Assembly (NCBI RefSeq): GCF_000621165.1
Contig: NZ_KK211218.1
Coordinates: forward strand, 365,196-429,195
Reading direction: 5' to 3'
DNA length: 64,000 nt
From: Enterovibrio calviensis DSM 14347
Lineage (GTDB): Bacteria > Pseudomonadota > Gammaproteobacteria > Enterobacterales > Vibrionaceae
Both the position numbers and the translations under genes were made by a program. Positions 27,675 to 37,856 of this stretch are shown one piece after another (the first letter of the stretch is position 1; the number at the start of each line of letters is the position of its first letter). The notes below the pieces were generated by a model. It did no database searches. It worked only from the letters and a program-made list of their open reading frames with translations, and had not been told where the DNA came from.

Positions 27675-29102
27675 TTATGCTGGTTGCTCAACGGCTTTCA
27701 GGCTAGCTTTAGGCGCTGAGATGGTTTTGTACGTGTTGTACGCCATCAAGAACATGCCCGAGAGGAAGATAGCTCCACCAACGAAACGAACGAAGTAGAA
27801 CGGGTACGACGCTTCCAGTGATTCTACAAAGCTGTAGGTTAGGGTGCCGTCAGTGTTAACTGCACGCCACATCAAACCTTGCATTACGCCTGAGATCCAC
27901 ATCGCGACGATGTAAAGAACAGTACCGACTGTTGCTAACCAGAAGTGAACGTTGATCAGGTTAAGCGAGTACATACGCTCTTGGTTAAACAGTTTAGGAA
28001 TCAAGTGGTATACCGCACCGATTGATACCATCGCTACCCAGCCCAATGCGCCAGAGTGAACGTGACCAATTGTCCAGTCGGTATAATGCGACAGGGCGTT
28101 AACCGTCTTGATTGCCATCATCGGGCCTTCAAACGTAGACATGCCGTAGAACGACAGAGATACGATAAGGAAACGAAGGATTGGGTCATAACGCAGTTTA
28201 TGCCAAGCACCAGAAAGGGTCATGATACCGTTAATCATGCCGCCCCAAGATGGAGCAAACAGGATGATAGACATCACCATGCCTAACGACTGAGTCCAGT
28301 CTGGAAGTGCAGTGTAGTGAAGGTGGTGAGGACCCGCCCAGATATACAGAGAAACAAGCGCCCAGAAGTGAACGATGGATAGACGATAAGAGTAAACTGG
28401 ACGACCAGCTTGCTTCGGTACGAAGTAGTACATCATACCTAGGAAGCCTGCAGTCAAAAGGAAGCCTACAGCGTTGTGTCCATACCACCACTGGATCATG
28501 GCGTCTATTGCCCCGGCGTATATCGAATACGATTTCATGCCAGAGACAGGAATTGCCATGCTGTTAACGATGTGCAAAACGGCGACGGTGATAATAAAGG
28601 CACCAAAGAACCAGTTTGCGACATAAATATGGGACGTTTTGCGCTTAATCATGGTTCCAAAGAAAACCACGGCGTATGAAACCCAAACGACCGCAATAGC
28701 GATATCGATTGGCCATTCCAACTCAGCATATTCTTTACCACTGGTGTAACCCATCGGTAAGGTAATTGCTGCTGAAAGAATAATTGCTTGCCATCCCCAG
28801 AAAGTAAATTCAGCCAGCTTTCCTCCGAACAGTTTCACCTGACATGTGCGCTGAACAACGTAATAAGACGTTGCGAAAAGGGCACTTGTGCCGAATGCGA
28901 AAATTACTGCATTGGTATGCAGAGGGCGCAGACGGCTATAGGTCAGGTATGGAACATCGAAGTTAAGCGCAGGCCATACCAACTGAGCGGCTATAAGAAC
29001 ACCAATACCCATGCCCACAATACCCCACAAAATTGTAACGAGGGTAAATTGACGGACAACGCGGTAATTGTATTCGAGTTCAAGCTGCTTATCTTGGCTC
29101 AT
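27675..29102 (-). CDS. ccoN: cbb3-type cytochrome c oxidase subunit I
   Basis: 475 aa from the ATG at 29102 (GGAAG upstream). Twelve membrane helices; heme-copper ligands are visible in [48 protein letters not shown] and [17 protein letters not shown]. Catalytic core of the high-affinity oxidase used at low oxygen, pumping protons while reducing O2. First gene of ccoNOQP. Confidence 0.97.
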   Translation of the reverse strand: MSQDKQLELEYNYRVVRQFTLVTILWGIVGMGIGVLIAAQLVWPALNFDVPYLTYSRLRPLHTNAVIFAFGTSALFATSYYVVQRTCQVKLFGGKLAEFTFWGWQAIILSAAITLPMGYTSGKEYAELEWPIDIAIAVVWVSYAVVFFGTMIKRKTSHIYVANWFFGAFIITVAVLHIVNSMAIPVSGMKSYSIYAGAIDAMIQWWYGHNAVGFLLTAGFLGMMYYFVPKQAGRPVYSYRLSIVHFWALVSLYIWAGPHHLHYTALPDWTQSLGMVMSIILFAPSWGGMINGIMTLSGAWHKLRYDPILRFLIVSLSFYGMSTFEGPMMAIKTVNALSHYTDWTIGHVHSGALGWVAMVSIGAVYHLIPKLFNQERMYSLNLINVHFWLATVGTVLYIVAMWISGVMQGLMWRAVNTDGTLTYSFVESLEASYPFYFVRFVGGAIFLSGMFLMAYNTYKTISAPKASLKAVEQPA

Positions 29103-29198
29103 ATTGCATGCTTCCACTTTTTAATTACTACACTCACGTATATACAAAGTGACTTAATGTCACAATGCCACCCAGGAGCAATGCAATGCGAATAGTGC

Positions 29199-29212
29199 TT
29201 GATTTATACCCA
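29199..29212. promoter_or_regulatory. candidate FNR box upstream of ccoN
   Basis: TTGATTTATACCCA: one perfect FNR half-site (TTGAT) and a weak second half (ACCCA for ATCAA), about 97 bp upstream of the ccoN start. cco operons are classical FNR targets and fnr is next door, but 2 of 10 core positions mismatch, so this is tentative. Confidence 0.35.
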
Positions 29213-29375
29213 CTTGATGCATTCCATTGCTATTTTATTGTAAAAGTGGCATTTTCGGTGTTGATAATACTTCACTTATTCAGTTAAAAACAGGTCTCTA
29301 ACCACACTCGGTTTACCCTTAGGTAACATTTCTACTAAAACTTTGAGCTCTGTAACACGGGAAAAGCTAAGTCAT

Positions 29376-29786
29376 ATGGCTGCAGAAAAATTAACCACAG
29401 GTCGTTTAATACAAATATTAGTCGTTATGGCTGTACTTATTGCAGCATTTACGTGGCGTACTTTTGACTATTCTGACCCGACAAACGTGTTCCAATGCGA
29501 GATCGTAGAAGGTTATTGCCAAGTCATCACCAACGGTGGAAATGTAGGCATTGAGCTTAAAAAACAATCAGATACAACGCCTTTGTTTATCGTTAATTCC
29601 TCGATCATGCCTTCGTCTTTATATGTAAAAAGCGATGCGATAAAAACGGAGTTTGAGGTGAAAAATATCAAGGTGACAGATAACAATCGTGCTCATCTTT
29701 ACGCTTTATCAGACAATGTTAAATATCGGGCAGGCGACCAAATAATTTTAATCATTGATCGAGATCAAATAGAAATTAACTTTTAA
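29376..29786 (+). CDS. small membrane-anchored protein of unknown function
   Basis: 136 aa from the ATG at 29376 (a TTG 11 codons upstream is the alternative). One N-terminal membrane helix (IQILVVMAVLIAAFTW) followed by a periplasmic beta-rich region with two cysteines (FQCEIVEGYCQV), possibly a disulfide. Adjacent and divergent to ccoN; this conserved neighbour in Vibrio has been annotated only as hypothetical. A copper- or oxidase-related role is conceivable from location only. Confidence 0.7.
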   Translation: MAAEKLTTGRLIQILVVMAVLIAAFTWRTFDYSDPTNVFQCEIVEGYCQVITNGGNVGIELKKQSDTTPLFIVNSSIMPSSLYVKSDAIKTEFEVKNIKVTDNNRAHLYALSDNVKYRAGDQIILIIDRDQIEINF

Positions 29787-29870
29787 CAACAAATTAATAT
29801 TTGTGCGATAGGGGTTAACATTTCGGATATTGGCAATGAATATTCGACGAAGCTTATAAAATGTTACATA

Positions 29871-29893
29871 AAAGCAGCTGTAGGCTGCTTTTT
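29871..29893. terminator. terminator between convergent genes
   Basis: AAAAGCAGC / GCTGCTTTT stem with T-run to the right, 85 bp after the preceding stop codon. Confidence 0.78.
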
Positions 29894-29899
29894 TACTGC

Positions 29900-30523
29900 C
29901 TATTGACTGTCGTACTTTTTAAAATAGAAGGCTTGGCGATGAACAGATCGAGCATGTATTGATGTCAAGTAATGTATCAGGTTAGAGACATCTGTCGATA
30001 AATCCAACAGCAAAGGGCTTTCCAAGTGTTTGTCGCCAGTCTCCGTTGATATCACAACGTAATTTACGCGGAGCATACTCGGTTTTTCGTTCAGATGAGA
30101 TTGGGAACACAATGCGAGGTGTATTGCCTTTAGGGACTCGGCCTGAGTGTCGTCGTTTGGCACAATGACATAAGTGAGAGGGAGTGTATGTTCTGTTTGA
30201 TTCGACACCATGGATGAAAACAGCGGCTGCTCTTCAAGCGGCATACGGAGATCTTGAACCTCGGACGCAGACACCATGACGACAATGCCATCTATCGAAG
30301 ATACGCAACGTTGTGTCCACTCAGCTTCAGACGCAATCATGTCGCTATTTTTAGGCAAACAATAGCGATAGCGAATACGTGGTTCTTCAGCCGCTAATCG
30401 ATATCCTTCTTGTTCATCATCATCAAGATAGACAACCACATTTCCTTTTTCCGCCAATCGTTTACTTACGTGTTGTCCGAGAGGCTGCTTTGCGTTTATC
30501 ACTAAATAGAGCTGGCTATCCAT
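29900..30523 (-). CDS. Rossmann-like (SDR-related) protein of unknown function
   Basis: 207 aa. The start reads QLYLVINAKQPLGQHVSKRLAEKGNVVVYLDDD, a beta-alpha-beta with a degraded glycine motif (NAKQPLGQHV for GxxxGxG), and IDGIVVMVSASEVQDL sits where NAG would be in an SDR. The catalytic Y-x-x-x-K is not evident. So it probably keeps the fold but not the dehydrogenase chemistry. Located beside the cco genes, as hypothetical proteins of this kind are in Vibrio. Confidence 0.62.
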   Translation of the reverse strand: MDSQLYLVINAKQPLGQHVSKRLAEKGNVVVYLDDDEQEGYRLAAEEPRIRYRYCLPKNSDMIASEAEWTQRCVSSIDGIVVMVSASEVQDLRMPLEEQPLFSSMVSNQTEHTLPLTYVIVPNDDTQAESLKAIHLALCSQSHLNEKPSMLRVNYVVISTETGDKHLESPLLLDLSTDVSNLIHYLTSIHARSVHRQAFYFKKYDSQ

Positions 30524-30599
30524 GGCAAGCGAATTTTTGGTCTACGATGTCGCAATTCTATCGTCTATTAATAGAGATTTCAGTGATTAAACGAAAAGA

Positions 30600-31874
30600 A
30601 TGAACCTAAATACTGGTGTTAGCCGAAAGGAGAGCGCTATTATTGATTTAACTGTAGAAAACACGATAGAACTGAAATCCATGAGAATTGCGACATCGTC
30701 GTCTACTGATTTAAACGCTACATCTGCCGTGCAAAATATTGCCAAAGAGATACGTTCTACTATCTCTTCGCCTTCGCTCATTCTGGTTTATTACACAGAA
30801 ACGCAAGATGTTGAAACCATAAGACAAGAGTTCAGAATACAATTTCCTAATGCGTATATTGTAGGATGCTCATCATGCCGCGGCACAATGACCGAAAAAG
30901 GTTATGTGGGTGGGCATAACTTAGCAGCATGGGCAGTCCAAGATGAAGCGGGCACATACGGAACAGCCCTATGTGCTTTGTCGGAAAGCTCCGATGTTGG
31001 AAAGAGTGCCAAGCATGTTTTGCAACGCGCGATTGAGAGCAGCGGCAGACCCGGAGAGCTTCCAGCACTTATTGCACTGCACGCGACGCCGGGTAATGAA
31101 GAAACCATCCTTCGTGCCATTCGCACCGAACTCGGTGTCAATATTCCTATCATTGGTGGAACGGCAGCTGACGACGGAGTCAGTGGCAATTGGTCGCTGT
31201 TTGATAGTGACAGTGTCACTGATTGTGGCATTGCTATGGCGGTATTTTTTCCTTCTGCTCGCGTCAGCTATTCTTTTCACAGTGGATACGCACCGTTGGG
31301 CGACAGCGCTGTAGCAACTAAGGTCAAAGGAAGAACCTTGTTGGAGCTGGACAATCAGCCCGCTTCTAAGGTTTACGGTCAGTGGTTTCAAAACGCGACG
31401 GGAAAACCGATAGATGAAAACGACCTATTTGCCCAATCAACCCTGTTTCCATTAGGTCGGCAAACCGGAGAGATTCACGGTATGCCTTATTACACCTTGT
31501 CACACCCTGCATCTGTGTCAGATGAAGGGGGCATCAACATGTTCTGTAATTTAGGCGAAGGCGAAACCGTACATTTCATGTCGGGAACCAAAGAGATGCT
31601 TGTATCTCGCGCGGGGCGAGTCGTCGACTCGGCCAATGAACATGAACGGTATACCTGTGACCCTATAGGTGGTATTGCTATTTATTGTGCTGGGTGCATG
31701 CTGCATGTTAGAGAATCATTGGAAGATGTGGCAGCGAACATGAACCGAGCTATGCAGACAGCCCCTTTTATTTGCCCATTCACTTTTGGTGAACAGGGGC
31801 AGTTTCTAGGGGGAGAAATTGCTCATGGCAATTTGATGATTTCTGCCGTTTTGTTCCACAAGGATGAATTATGA
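30600..31874 (+). CDS. FIST sensor-domain protein
   Basis: 424 aa with FIST_N (about 50-245: LVYYTETQDVETIRQEFRIQFPNAYIVGCSS) and FIST_C (about 260-400, ending FGEQGQFLGG then NLMISAVLF). FIST domains are sensory modules suspected of binding small ligands such as amino acids. Its stop overlaps the start of a hybrid histidine kinase (ATGA), so it is very likely the ligand-sensing partner of that kinase. The start is uncertain: ATG 30600 lacks a strong ribosome site and ATG 30681 is an alternative. Confidence 0.87.
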   Translation: MNLNTGVSRKESAIIDLTVENTIELKSMRIATSSSTDLNATSAVQNIAKEIRSTISSPSLILVYYTETQDVETIRQEFRIQFPNAYIVGCSSCRGTMTEKGYVGGHNLAAWAVQDEAGTYGTALCALSESSDVGKSAKHVLQRAIESSGRPGELPALIALHATPGNEETILRAIRTELGVNIPIIGGTAADDGVSGNWSLFDSDSVTDCGIAMAVFFPSARVSYSFHSGYAPLGDSAVATKVKGRTLLELDNQPASKVYGQWFQNATGKPIDENDLFAQSTLFPLGRQTGEIHGMPYYTLSHPASVSDEGGINMFCNLGEGETVHFMSGTKEMLVSRAGRVVDSANEHERYTCDPIGGIAIYCAGCMLHVRESLEDVAANMNRAMQTAPFICPFTFGEQGQFLGGEIAHGNLMISAVLFHKDEL

Positions 31875-33958
31875 CTGGCGCTGTCTCCGAGAAGTTACAG
31901 GAAACGTTGTTTGAGTTGAATCGCGTAGAAGAGCGTGAACACAAATTCAAAGAAGAAAATCGAGCGATCCTTTCCGCGATATCGGCCATGTCGGGAGCAA
32001 GCAACAAAATTGAAGTGTTTAACACGCTTCTTAAAGTGATCGAACGGTACGTTTCATTTGAAAATGCACTGGTATTGACGCGAAATAAAGATACCGAAGA
32101 CAGTTACTCTTGCCTTGTCTCAACGTCTCATGAAGTTGAAAAGTTTCAATGGCAAGATGGCGGCACGTTCTCTCGTTGTGTGAACGGTCAAACCGTTATC
32201 TTATATGCGCCTGATCGGGTAAAGGAATTTGACTTACTCGACGCGTCGGATTTTCACTCCTGTCGTTCAGCGCTAGTCACAGGCATGACAGTCAATGCCA
32301 GCGAATCTATCCTTCTGCTGTTTTCTTCGCAAAAGGGTGGTTTTGATATCAAAGCCCAACAAGTTATTGAACGTTTTCGACCATTGATTGAACGAACAAT
32401 CATCGATATCGACTATCGAGAACGCCTACAGTGTTTAGTATCGGTAAAAACCCAAGAACTTACCGCTAGCCGTCAGCGTTTTAGAGACTTTGCAAAAACC
32501 GCAGGTGATTGGTTTTGGGAAATTAATAATAATCTGCAGTTTACCTACTTATCTTCTCCATCAAACGAAGCCTTATCCACTGAGCCTCAGGCGATCATGA
32601 GCCAGTTTGATCGTCAGCCCGAAGTAAAGAATAAGTTGATGGGCCTGATCCAGCTGGAGCAGCCGTTTTCTGAAGTGGAATGGAAGGTGTTTAATCAGGG
32701 GGCAGAACAATGGATCAGCCTGTCCGGTAGGCCGTATTATGATAAGCGCGGAAATTGCCTGGGTTTCCGCGGAACCGCAAAAGACATCACCACGCGAAAG
32801 CAACGATTACACGAGTTACAAATGGCACGGAGGCAGGCTGAGTCAGCTAACGCCGCGAAATCTCAATTCCTTGCCATGATGAGCCATGAAATCCGCACGC
32901 CGCTCAATGCAGTGATGGGCTTGCTTGACGCACTACAACAGTCACCCATTAATGAAGAGCAAGAGCAATGGGTGCTCCAAATGGACAAGTCAGCGCAACT
33001 TTTGCTGACGATCATTAATGATGTTCTCGATTTGTCGCGTGTTGAATCTGATCGCTTTGCTCTCCACCCAGAAAACATGAACCCCAGAGAAAGTGTATCT
33101 GTGGTGTTTAATCAGCTCAAAGAGGTGTCATCCGGTAAAGAAATTCTATTAGAAATGGATGTTTCTGATGATGTACCGAAACTTATTTATCAAGATGGCA
33201 ATCGTTTTACTCAAATCCTGTTAAATCTCGTTGGAAATGCAGTGAAGTTTTCGGATATGGGTGAAATTAAAGTATCCATGTGGACGGAAGGAAGTGAACT
33301 CAAACTTAGCGTCCAAGATTCTGGTATAGGGATTGCCCCCGAAAGAAAGAGAGATATCTTTCAGCCATTTACGCAGGCTGATGGCAGTATCACGCGCAAA
33401 TACGGTGGTACCGGCCTCGGGCTTTCAATTTGCCGAAAACTCGTTTCCATGATGCAAGGCACGATCGATTTTGAAAGCCAACTCGGTGTTGGAACAACAT
33501 TCTATATTTCTATTCCTCTCATTGAACCGCCGTTGCAGGAAATCGTCAAAAAAGATAACACGGATAATAGTGAAGTGAAGCCGCTCAAAGTCTTGGTTGC
33601 TGAAGACAGTAAAGCCAACCAAATGGTTGTCAGACTAATGCTAGAAAAAGCTGGGCATTCAGTTGTTCTGGCGAACAACGGTAAAGAAGCCATAGACATT
33701 TTAGATGGTGAAGAGCCTCCGTTTGATATCGTACTCATGGATATGTCCATGCCGGTACTTTGTGGTATTGAAGCGACCAAACAATTGAGAGCAAAAGGTT
33801 ACTCCCAACCCATCATTGCTTTGACTGCCAATGCAATGAATGAAGACAAAGAAAAATGCCTAAAAGCAGGTATGGATGATTTCGTCACAAAGCCTGTGCG
33901 TTCAGTGGTCCTCAAACAAGCATTACAAAGACACACGGGGGGGAACGCGGCTACCTAG
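31871..33958 (+). CDS. hybrid sensor histidine kinase (PAS-HisKA-HATPase-REC)
   Basis: 695 aa, no membrane segments, so cytoplasmic. A GAF-like N-terminal region (about 30-190) and a PAS domain (about 205-310) precede HisKA with the phosphorylated histidine in MMSHEIRTPLNAV (H339). HATPase motifs are N (LLNLVGNAVKF), G1 (DSGIGIAP) and G2 (GGTGLGLSI). The receiver domain has its phosphorylated aspartate in VLMDMSMP (D624) and the conserved lysine in VTKPV. Co-translated with the upstream FIST protein, which probably supplies the signal. No cognate response regulator with an output domain lies nearby. Confidence 0.93.
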   Translation: MTGAVSEKLQETLFELNRVEEREHKFKEENRAILSAISAMSGASNKIEVFNTLLKVIERYVSFENALVLTRNKDTEDSYSCLVSTSHEVEKFQWQDGGTFSRCVNGQTVILYAPDRVKEFDLLDASDFHSCRSALVTGMTVNASESILLLFSSQKGGFDIKAQQVIERFRPLIERTIIDIDYRERLQCLVSVKTQELTASRQRFRDFAKTAGDWFWEINNNLQFTYLSSPSNEALSTEPQAIMSQFDRQPEVKNKLMGLIQLEQPFSEVEWKVFNQGAEQWISLSGRPYYDKRGNCLGFRGTAKDITTRKQRLHELQMARRQAESANAAKSQFLAMMSHEIRTPLNAVMGLLDALQQSPINEEQEQWVLQMDKSAQLLLTIINDVLDLSRVESDRFALHPENMNPRESVSVVFNQLKEVSSGKEILLEMDVSDDVPKLIYQDGNRFTQILLNLVGNAVKFSDMGEIKVSMWTEGSELKLSVQDSGIGIAPERKRDIFQPFTQADGSITRKYGGTGLGLSICRKLVSMMQGTIDFESQLGVGTTFYISIPLIEPPLQEIVKKDNTDNSEVKPLKVLVAEDSKANQMVVRLMLEKAGHSVVLANNGKEAIDILDGEEPPFDIVLMDMSMPVLCGIEATKQLRAKGYSQPIIALTANAMNEDKEKCLKAGMDDFVTKPVRSVVLKQALQRHTGGNAAT

Positions 33959-34201
33959 CTGCTTTGTTCGCCGTTTAGCTTCATGACATTTGAAGCGTGA
34001 CGTTTCGCAGCGGACGTTTCGAAGAAGCTGCCTCTGAGTGGCCGTATCTTGGAGTTTGTATCTAGACGTTGTGTCTTGAGCTTGTTTATTAGAGGTCGTC
34101 TATCGCGCGTCCCCCCATAAACCAGCATCTTAAACTGTGACATTGTCACTTTTGTGTGTGCTATTTTGGGGTAATACCTGTATTGAGGCGACATCCTATC
34201 C

Positions 34202-35098
34202 TCATAGTTGATTGGGGGTAACACTGAACAAGAACTCCTTAAAAGCAATAGCAATAGGCGACAGCTTTTTCTCCTTTCGATGCACCAAATACCAATGCCG
34301 TATGATTGGCATGTTCTCTACATCAAGCACTTGTAGGCGTTTAGTTTCCAGCTCCAACTCAATGGTATGACTCGACACGATCCCCAAACTCAGACCTGCG
34401 GAAACGGCTTGCTTGATGGACTCACTAGCGCTCATTTCAGCTGAAACAATGAGTGACAATCCGTGATTATGAAAGAAACGCTCAATCGAAAAGCGAGTTC
34501 CTGATCCTTGCTCGCGCACCACCATGGGTTCTTTGGCAATTCTAGAGAGAGGAATATTGGCTTCGCTACACAGTGGGTGATCAATGGGGGCAATCACCAC
34601 TAACGGATTCTCCATAAACACGGCAGCGTTTAACTCAAGCTCGGCAGGAGGCTTACCCATAATCGCCAAATCGCACCCATTACTTTTAATGTCTTTCAGT
34701 AGGTGCTCTCTATTCGTGACTTTAAGGCTTAATTTCACGTCTGGGTGCTGTTGGGAGAAAGAAGCGAGGAGGCGCGCGGCAAAATAGTTGGCGGTGCTGG
34801 CAACGGTGATGTTCAGTTTCCCACGCGTCAGTTCTTTCATGCCATCAAAAACATCTTCAGCATCTCGAAGCTGCTCTGAAATACGCTCGCAATAACCGAG
34901 GAGCTCTTCACCCGCTTCAGTCAGAAACAGCGACTTCCCCAACTGCTCGAAAAGGGCCAGCCCAATATTGTCTTCAAGCTGCTTAATTTGCATTGAGACG
35001 GCAGGTTGCGTGAGGTGCAACTCCTCGGCTGCTCGTGTGTAACTTGATTGCGTGGCTACCGCCTGAAAGATGTTTAGCTGCCGTAAGGTAAGATGCAT
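34202..35098 (-). CDS. cbbR: LysR-type regulator of CO2-fixation genes
   Basis: 298 aa from the ATG at 35098. HTH region LRQLNIFQAVATQSSYTRAAEELHLTQPAVSMQIKQLE-type (about 5-42; typical CbbR/CysB-like group) and a ligand-binding domain with VVREQGSGTRFSIERFF. CbbR activates cbb operons in response to Calvin-cycle intermediates. It lies 63 bp downstream of cbbO on the same strand, so it may be the last gene of the cbbLSQO transcript rather than divergent to its target, as is usual. Confidence 0.88.
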   Translation of the reverse strand: MHLTLRQLNIFQAVATQSSYTRAAEELHLTQPAVSMQIKQLEDNIGLALFEQLGKSLFLTEAGEELLGYCERISEQLRDAEDVFDGMKELTRGKLNITVASTANYFAARLLASFSQQHPDVKLSLKVTNREHLLKDIKSNGCDLAIMGKPPAELELNAAVFMENPLVVIAPIDHPLCSEANIPLSRIAKEPMVVREQGSGTRFSIERFFHNHGLSLIVSAEMSASESIKQAVSAGLSLGIVSSHTIELELETKRLQVLDVENMPIIRHWYLVHRKEKKLSPIAIAFKEFLFSVTPNQL

Positions 35099-35161
35099 AC
35101 TACTTCCTTGTCTCAAACCACGTGCTTAATGACTAAGATGCAGATTACATAAAGACCAGTA

Positions 35162-37774
35162 TCAACCCGCTCGTTTGGTCAAAGAAGCAAACAAGCTAGG
35201 AAGAACATCTGGCAGTTGAGCAACCTTATCGACAACCGTGTAGTGACCTTGACCAAAAATCTGACTGACATAATTGTCCGCGTCAGGATCGATGGTTAAG
35301 CAGTAGGGAATAACACCTTGGCTGCATAGTTCATCGACAGCACGTCTTGTATCGGCTTGAAGATATAGTGGGTCGCGAACATCAATATCTGCGGGTTGTC
35401 CGTCTCCTACCAATAACAGTAGTTTCTTTCGTTGAGGCTGTTTAGCCAAAAATGTTTTGGCATGACGCAACGCTGTTCCCATCCGTGTTGAAAGGCCGCC
35501 TTGTATGCCAGCTAAACGTGATTTGGCTTTATCATCGTATTCTTCTTCAAAATCTTTGTATCGTTGATACTGTACATCTTGTCTTCCGTTGGATGAAAAG
35601 CCATGTATAGCGAAAGCATCGCCTATGCCATCTAACGCTGACGCCAGCATCACCGTCGCTTCCTGCGCCACATCCAGAACGGTGCGACTCTCCACATCGT
35701 TAGGAATGGTATCAAGCGTGGATTGGGATAGGTCCAACAGCACCAATACGGCCAGATCTCTTTCTTGACGCTTTAGTCGTTGGTCAATGTTCATTTCTGG
35801 CAACGCGCCACGACGCAGTTCTTTCATCGCATCAATCGCGGCATCCAAATCTAGGCCATCACCGTCATATTGCTTTCTTAGGCGAGTGAGTCCTTTAGGC
35901 TGAAGCGACTCAACCAAGGTTTTTATTTTCCTGACAAGCATTTGGCGCTTAGCCAGAATGTTGTCGATGTCTGCAGAAGCACCAAGAGGAACACGCCGTT
36001 CTGTTAAGGTTACCCAGTCTGGTCGATGCGCTTGAAGTCCGTAATCCCATTCTGGATATAAGAATGGGGGCGATAGGGTGTTCTTTTCATTGGCCTGTTG
36101 TTCATTCATGCTGATGTTTTCAGGATCGCCATCGCGGAAGAACTCAGAGTGTAATGTCCAAATCTCCTGTGCATCTTCATCTGCCAATTCACAATCAATC
36201 TCATTGACCATTTCTGTTACCGATACGCTACGTCGAACTTGCTGATGTTGTTGAACTTGCCAACGAACAAGCTCGGCAGTGTTGTCACACCAAAGCACCT
36301 TATTGTCATCACGATAAGGCAGCAAGACATCACTTTCGCTCAACGATGACGTTAGGGAAATACCAAAGGCTTTTTCTAAAGATAACGCAAGCCAGCATCC
36401 CAAGTGTTCGACTTCCAAGCTGTTGTTATCACGACTGGTATGATTGACTATCTTCGAAAACCCCTCCTGTGACGCTGTCACTAAATGGCGCGTACTATCT
36501 GTCTCTATCGTTTCATTCAACCTAGATTCCATTGTCGAAGCTTCATTCGTCGTGAGTAGGGAGTACGCAATCTTTTTGAGTAGCAATAAAGGATTGTCAT
36601 CGAATTGGTGATTGTCCGTTATAGGCCGTTGTTTACTATGGAGGTCATGATGAAAGCACATCCATAGGCGCTTTAATCCTGGAAACATCGAGATGGCCAT
36701 CGCCTCAACACGAGCGTCTTCAAACAGCCCAATACAGATGCGTTCAAGTGGCGAGAATGTCTCACTCAGACGAGGGCTGCTGTACTTGATGTGTGCAGCA
36801 CAATGCGCCGCCATCGCGCGGTAGAGACGTTTATTTGTCGCATCATCAGTTATCGGTTGAGAACTTGAATTCGTGTGTATAGACGAGCATTCAAGATCTC
36901 GCGCTTCAATGGCGTCTGGTAGGAGAATAACGCCGTCTTCAATAGTCGCTAATTGCGGCTTAAAGCTAGTAGGCTGAGCCTTCTCATGTGGCAGCTGAGT
37001 TACGCCATCGCTGTTAAACACATTGAGACGCTTAGCACGCATAAAGAAGTCCACTCCCCATACTGCACGGAGGAAGAAGTGCAAATGTCGCTGCACATTG
37101 TTGAAGAGCGTACCTTTTCGTTGTTTCTGAAACACGGTTTGGCTTTCGGTTGAGGCAAGGGAGAAGTAAGCATCAAGTGCGTCGTATTGGTGGGCATGGG
37201 CATTCGCACCAAAGAACGCCCAATACCTGAAGCCGGTTAACGGCAAAGCAAGGAGACACTGCGGTGCATTGTCCAAAAATGTTTTGAGGTTGCGCGGCGC
37301 TTTTAGAGCCAATTGATCGACAAGATTGATGTATATACGCCATTCCTCAACGGAACTTATTTGTGGCGCAACTTTATGTAATGAATCAATAAACTGAACT
37401 TGTCGCTCTGTGCTTACCCATCTACCAAGTTCCATTGTCGTGCTAAAGATTAATTCAGTGACATTGTCACTTTTATTGTCACTTTTTTGTGCGTCATCAT
37501 CATTGCTTGCTATACCGTTAAACACGTAGGGAATAGTCGCTATCCACTTAATGGTTAACGCGTCATTGCGCTTATCAGACAACAATCGCTGAATTCCGTC
37601 ATGGAAAGCCGCAAGGTTCTCTGGCGTGAGCAGGTGTTGGGCATCTGACAGTGCCATTTCTATCTGGGCAAGGTGCGCATCGTGAGAGCTTTCAAGGCCA
37701 TTATCGATAGTACAGTCGTGTCGAAGATAGACTTGTTCGATGTCATGGATAGAAAGGGGCGTATCACTATTCAT
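35162..37774 (-). CDS. cbbO: RuBisCO activase component CbbO (vWA protein)
   Basis: 870 aa from the ATG at 37774, which has GGAG at good spacing; an ATG 13 codons upstream is also open. The C-terminal von Willebrand A domain carries a MIDAS motif, DLSQST (about 686), with GGLSTRMGTALRHA and LLLLVGDGQPADID. CbbO is the adaptor of the CbbQ-CbbO AAA+ motor that removes inhibitory sugar phosphates from form I RuBisCO. Length is a little above typical (about 770 aa), mostly from the N-terminal region. Downstream of cbbQ with 82 bp between. Confidence 0.93.
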   Translation of the reverse strand: MNSDTPLSIHDIEQVYLRHDCTIDNGLESSHDAHLAQIEMALSDAQHLLTPENLAAFHDGIQRLLSDKRNDALTIKWIATIPYVFNGIASNDDDAQKSDNKSDNVTELIFSTTMELGRWVSTERQVQFIDSLHKVAPQISSVEEWRIYINLVDQLALKAPRNLKTFLDNAPQCLLALPLTGFRYWAFFGANAHAHQYDALDAYFSLASTESQTVFQKQRKGTLFNNVQRHLHFFLRAVWGVDFFMRAKRLNVFNSDGVTQLPHEKAQPTSFKPQLATIEDGVILLPDAIEARDLECSSIHTNSSSQPITDDATNKRLYRAMAAHCAAHIKYSSPRLSETFSPLERICIGLFEDARVEAMAISMFPGLKRLWMCFHHDLHSKQRPITDNHQFDDNPLLLLKKIAYSLLTTNEASTMESRLNETIETDSTRHLVTASQEGFSKIVNHTSRDNNSLEVEHLGCWLALSLEKAFGISLTSSLSESDVLLPYRDDNKVLWCDNTAELVRWQVQQHQQVRRSVSVTEMVNEIDCELADEDAQEIWTLHSEFFRDGDPENISMNEQQANEKNTLSPPFLYPEWDYGLQAHRPDWVTLTERRVPLGASADIDNILAKRQMLVRKIKTLVESLQPKGLTRLRKQYDGDGLDLDAAIDAMKELRRGALPEMNIDQRLKRQERDLAVLVLLDLSQSTLDTIPNDVESRTVLDVAQEATVMLASALDGIGDAFAIHGFSSNGRQDVQYQRYKDFEEEYDDKAKSRLAGIQGGLSTRMGTALRHAKTFLAKQPQRKKLLLLVGDGQPADIDVRDPLYLQADTRRAVDELCSQGVIPYCLTIDPDADNYVSQIFGQGHYTVVDKVAQLPDVLPSLFASLTKRAG

Positions 37775-37856
37775 ATTACCGGCTCCAAAAGTGTTTCTAC
37801 CTGAACGACTCATTCGCTGCTGACTTTGGCTATTGGCAAAGTTAGCTATCTAGAAA

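Noticed and set aside
33955-34194. Small minus-strand ORF (79-99 aa) after cbbR
   Set aside because: No ribosome site, overlaps the 3' end of the kinase gene, unusual composition; treated as a chance frame.
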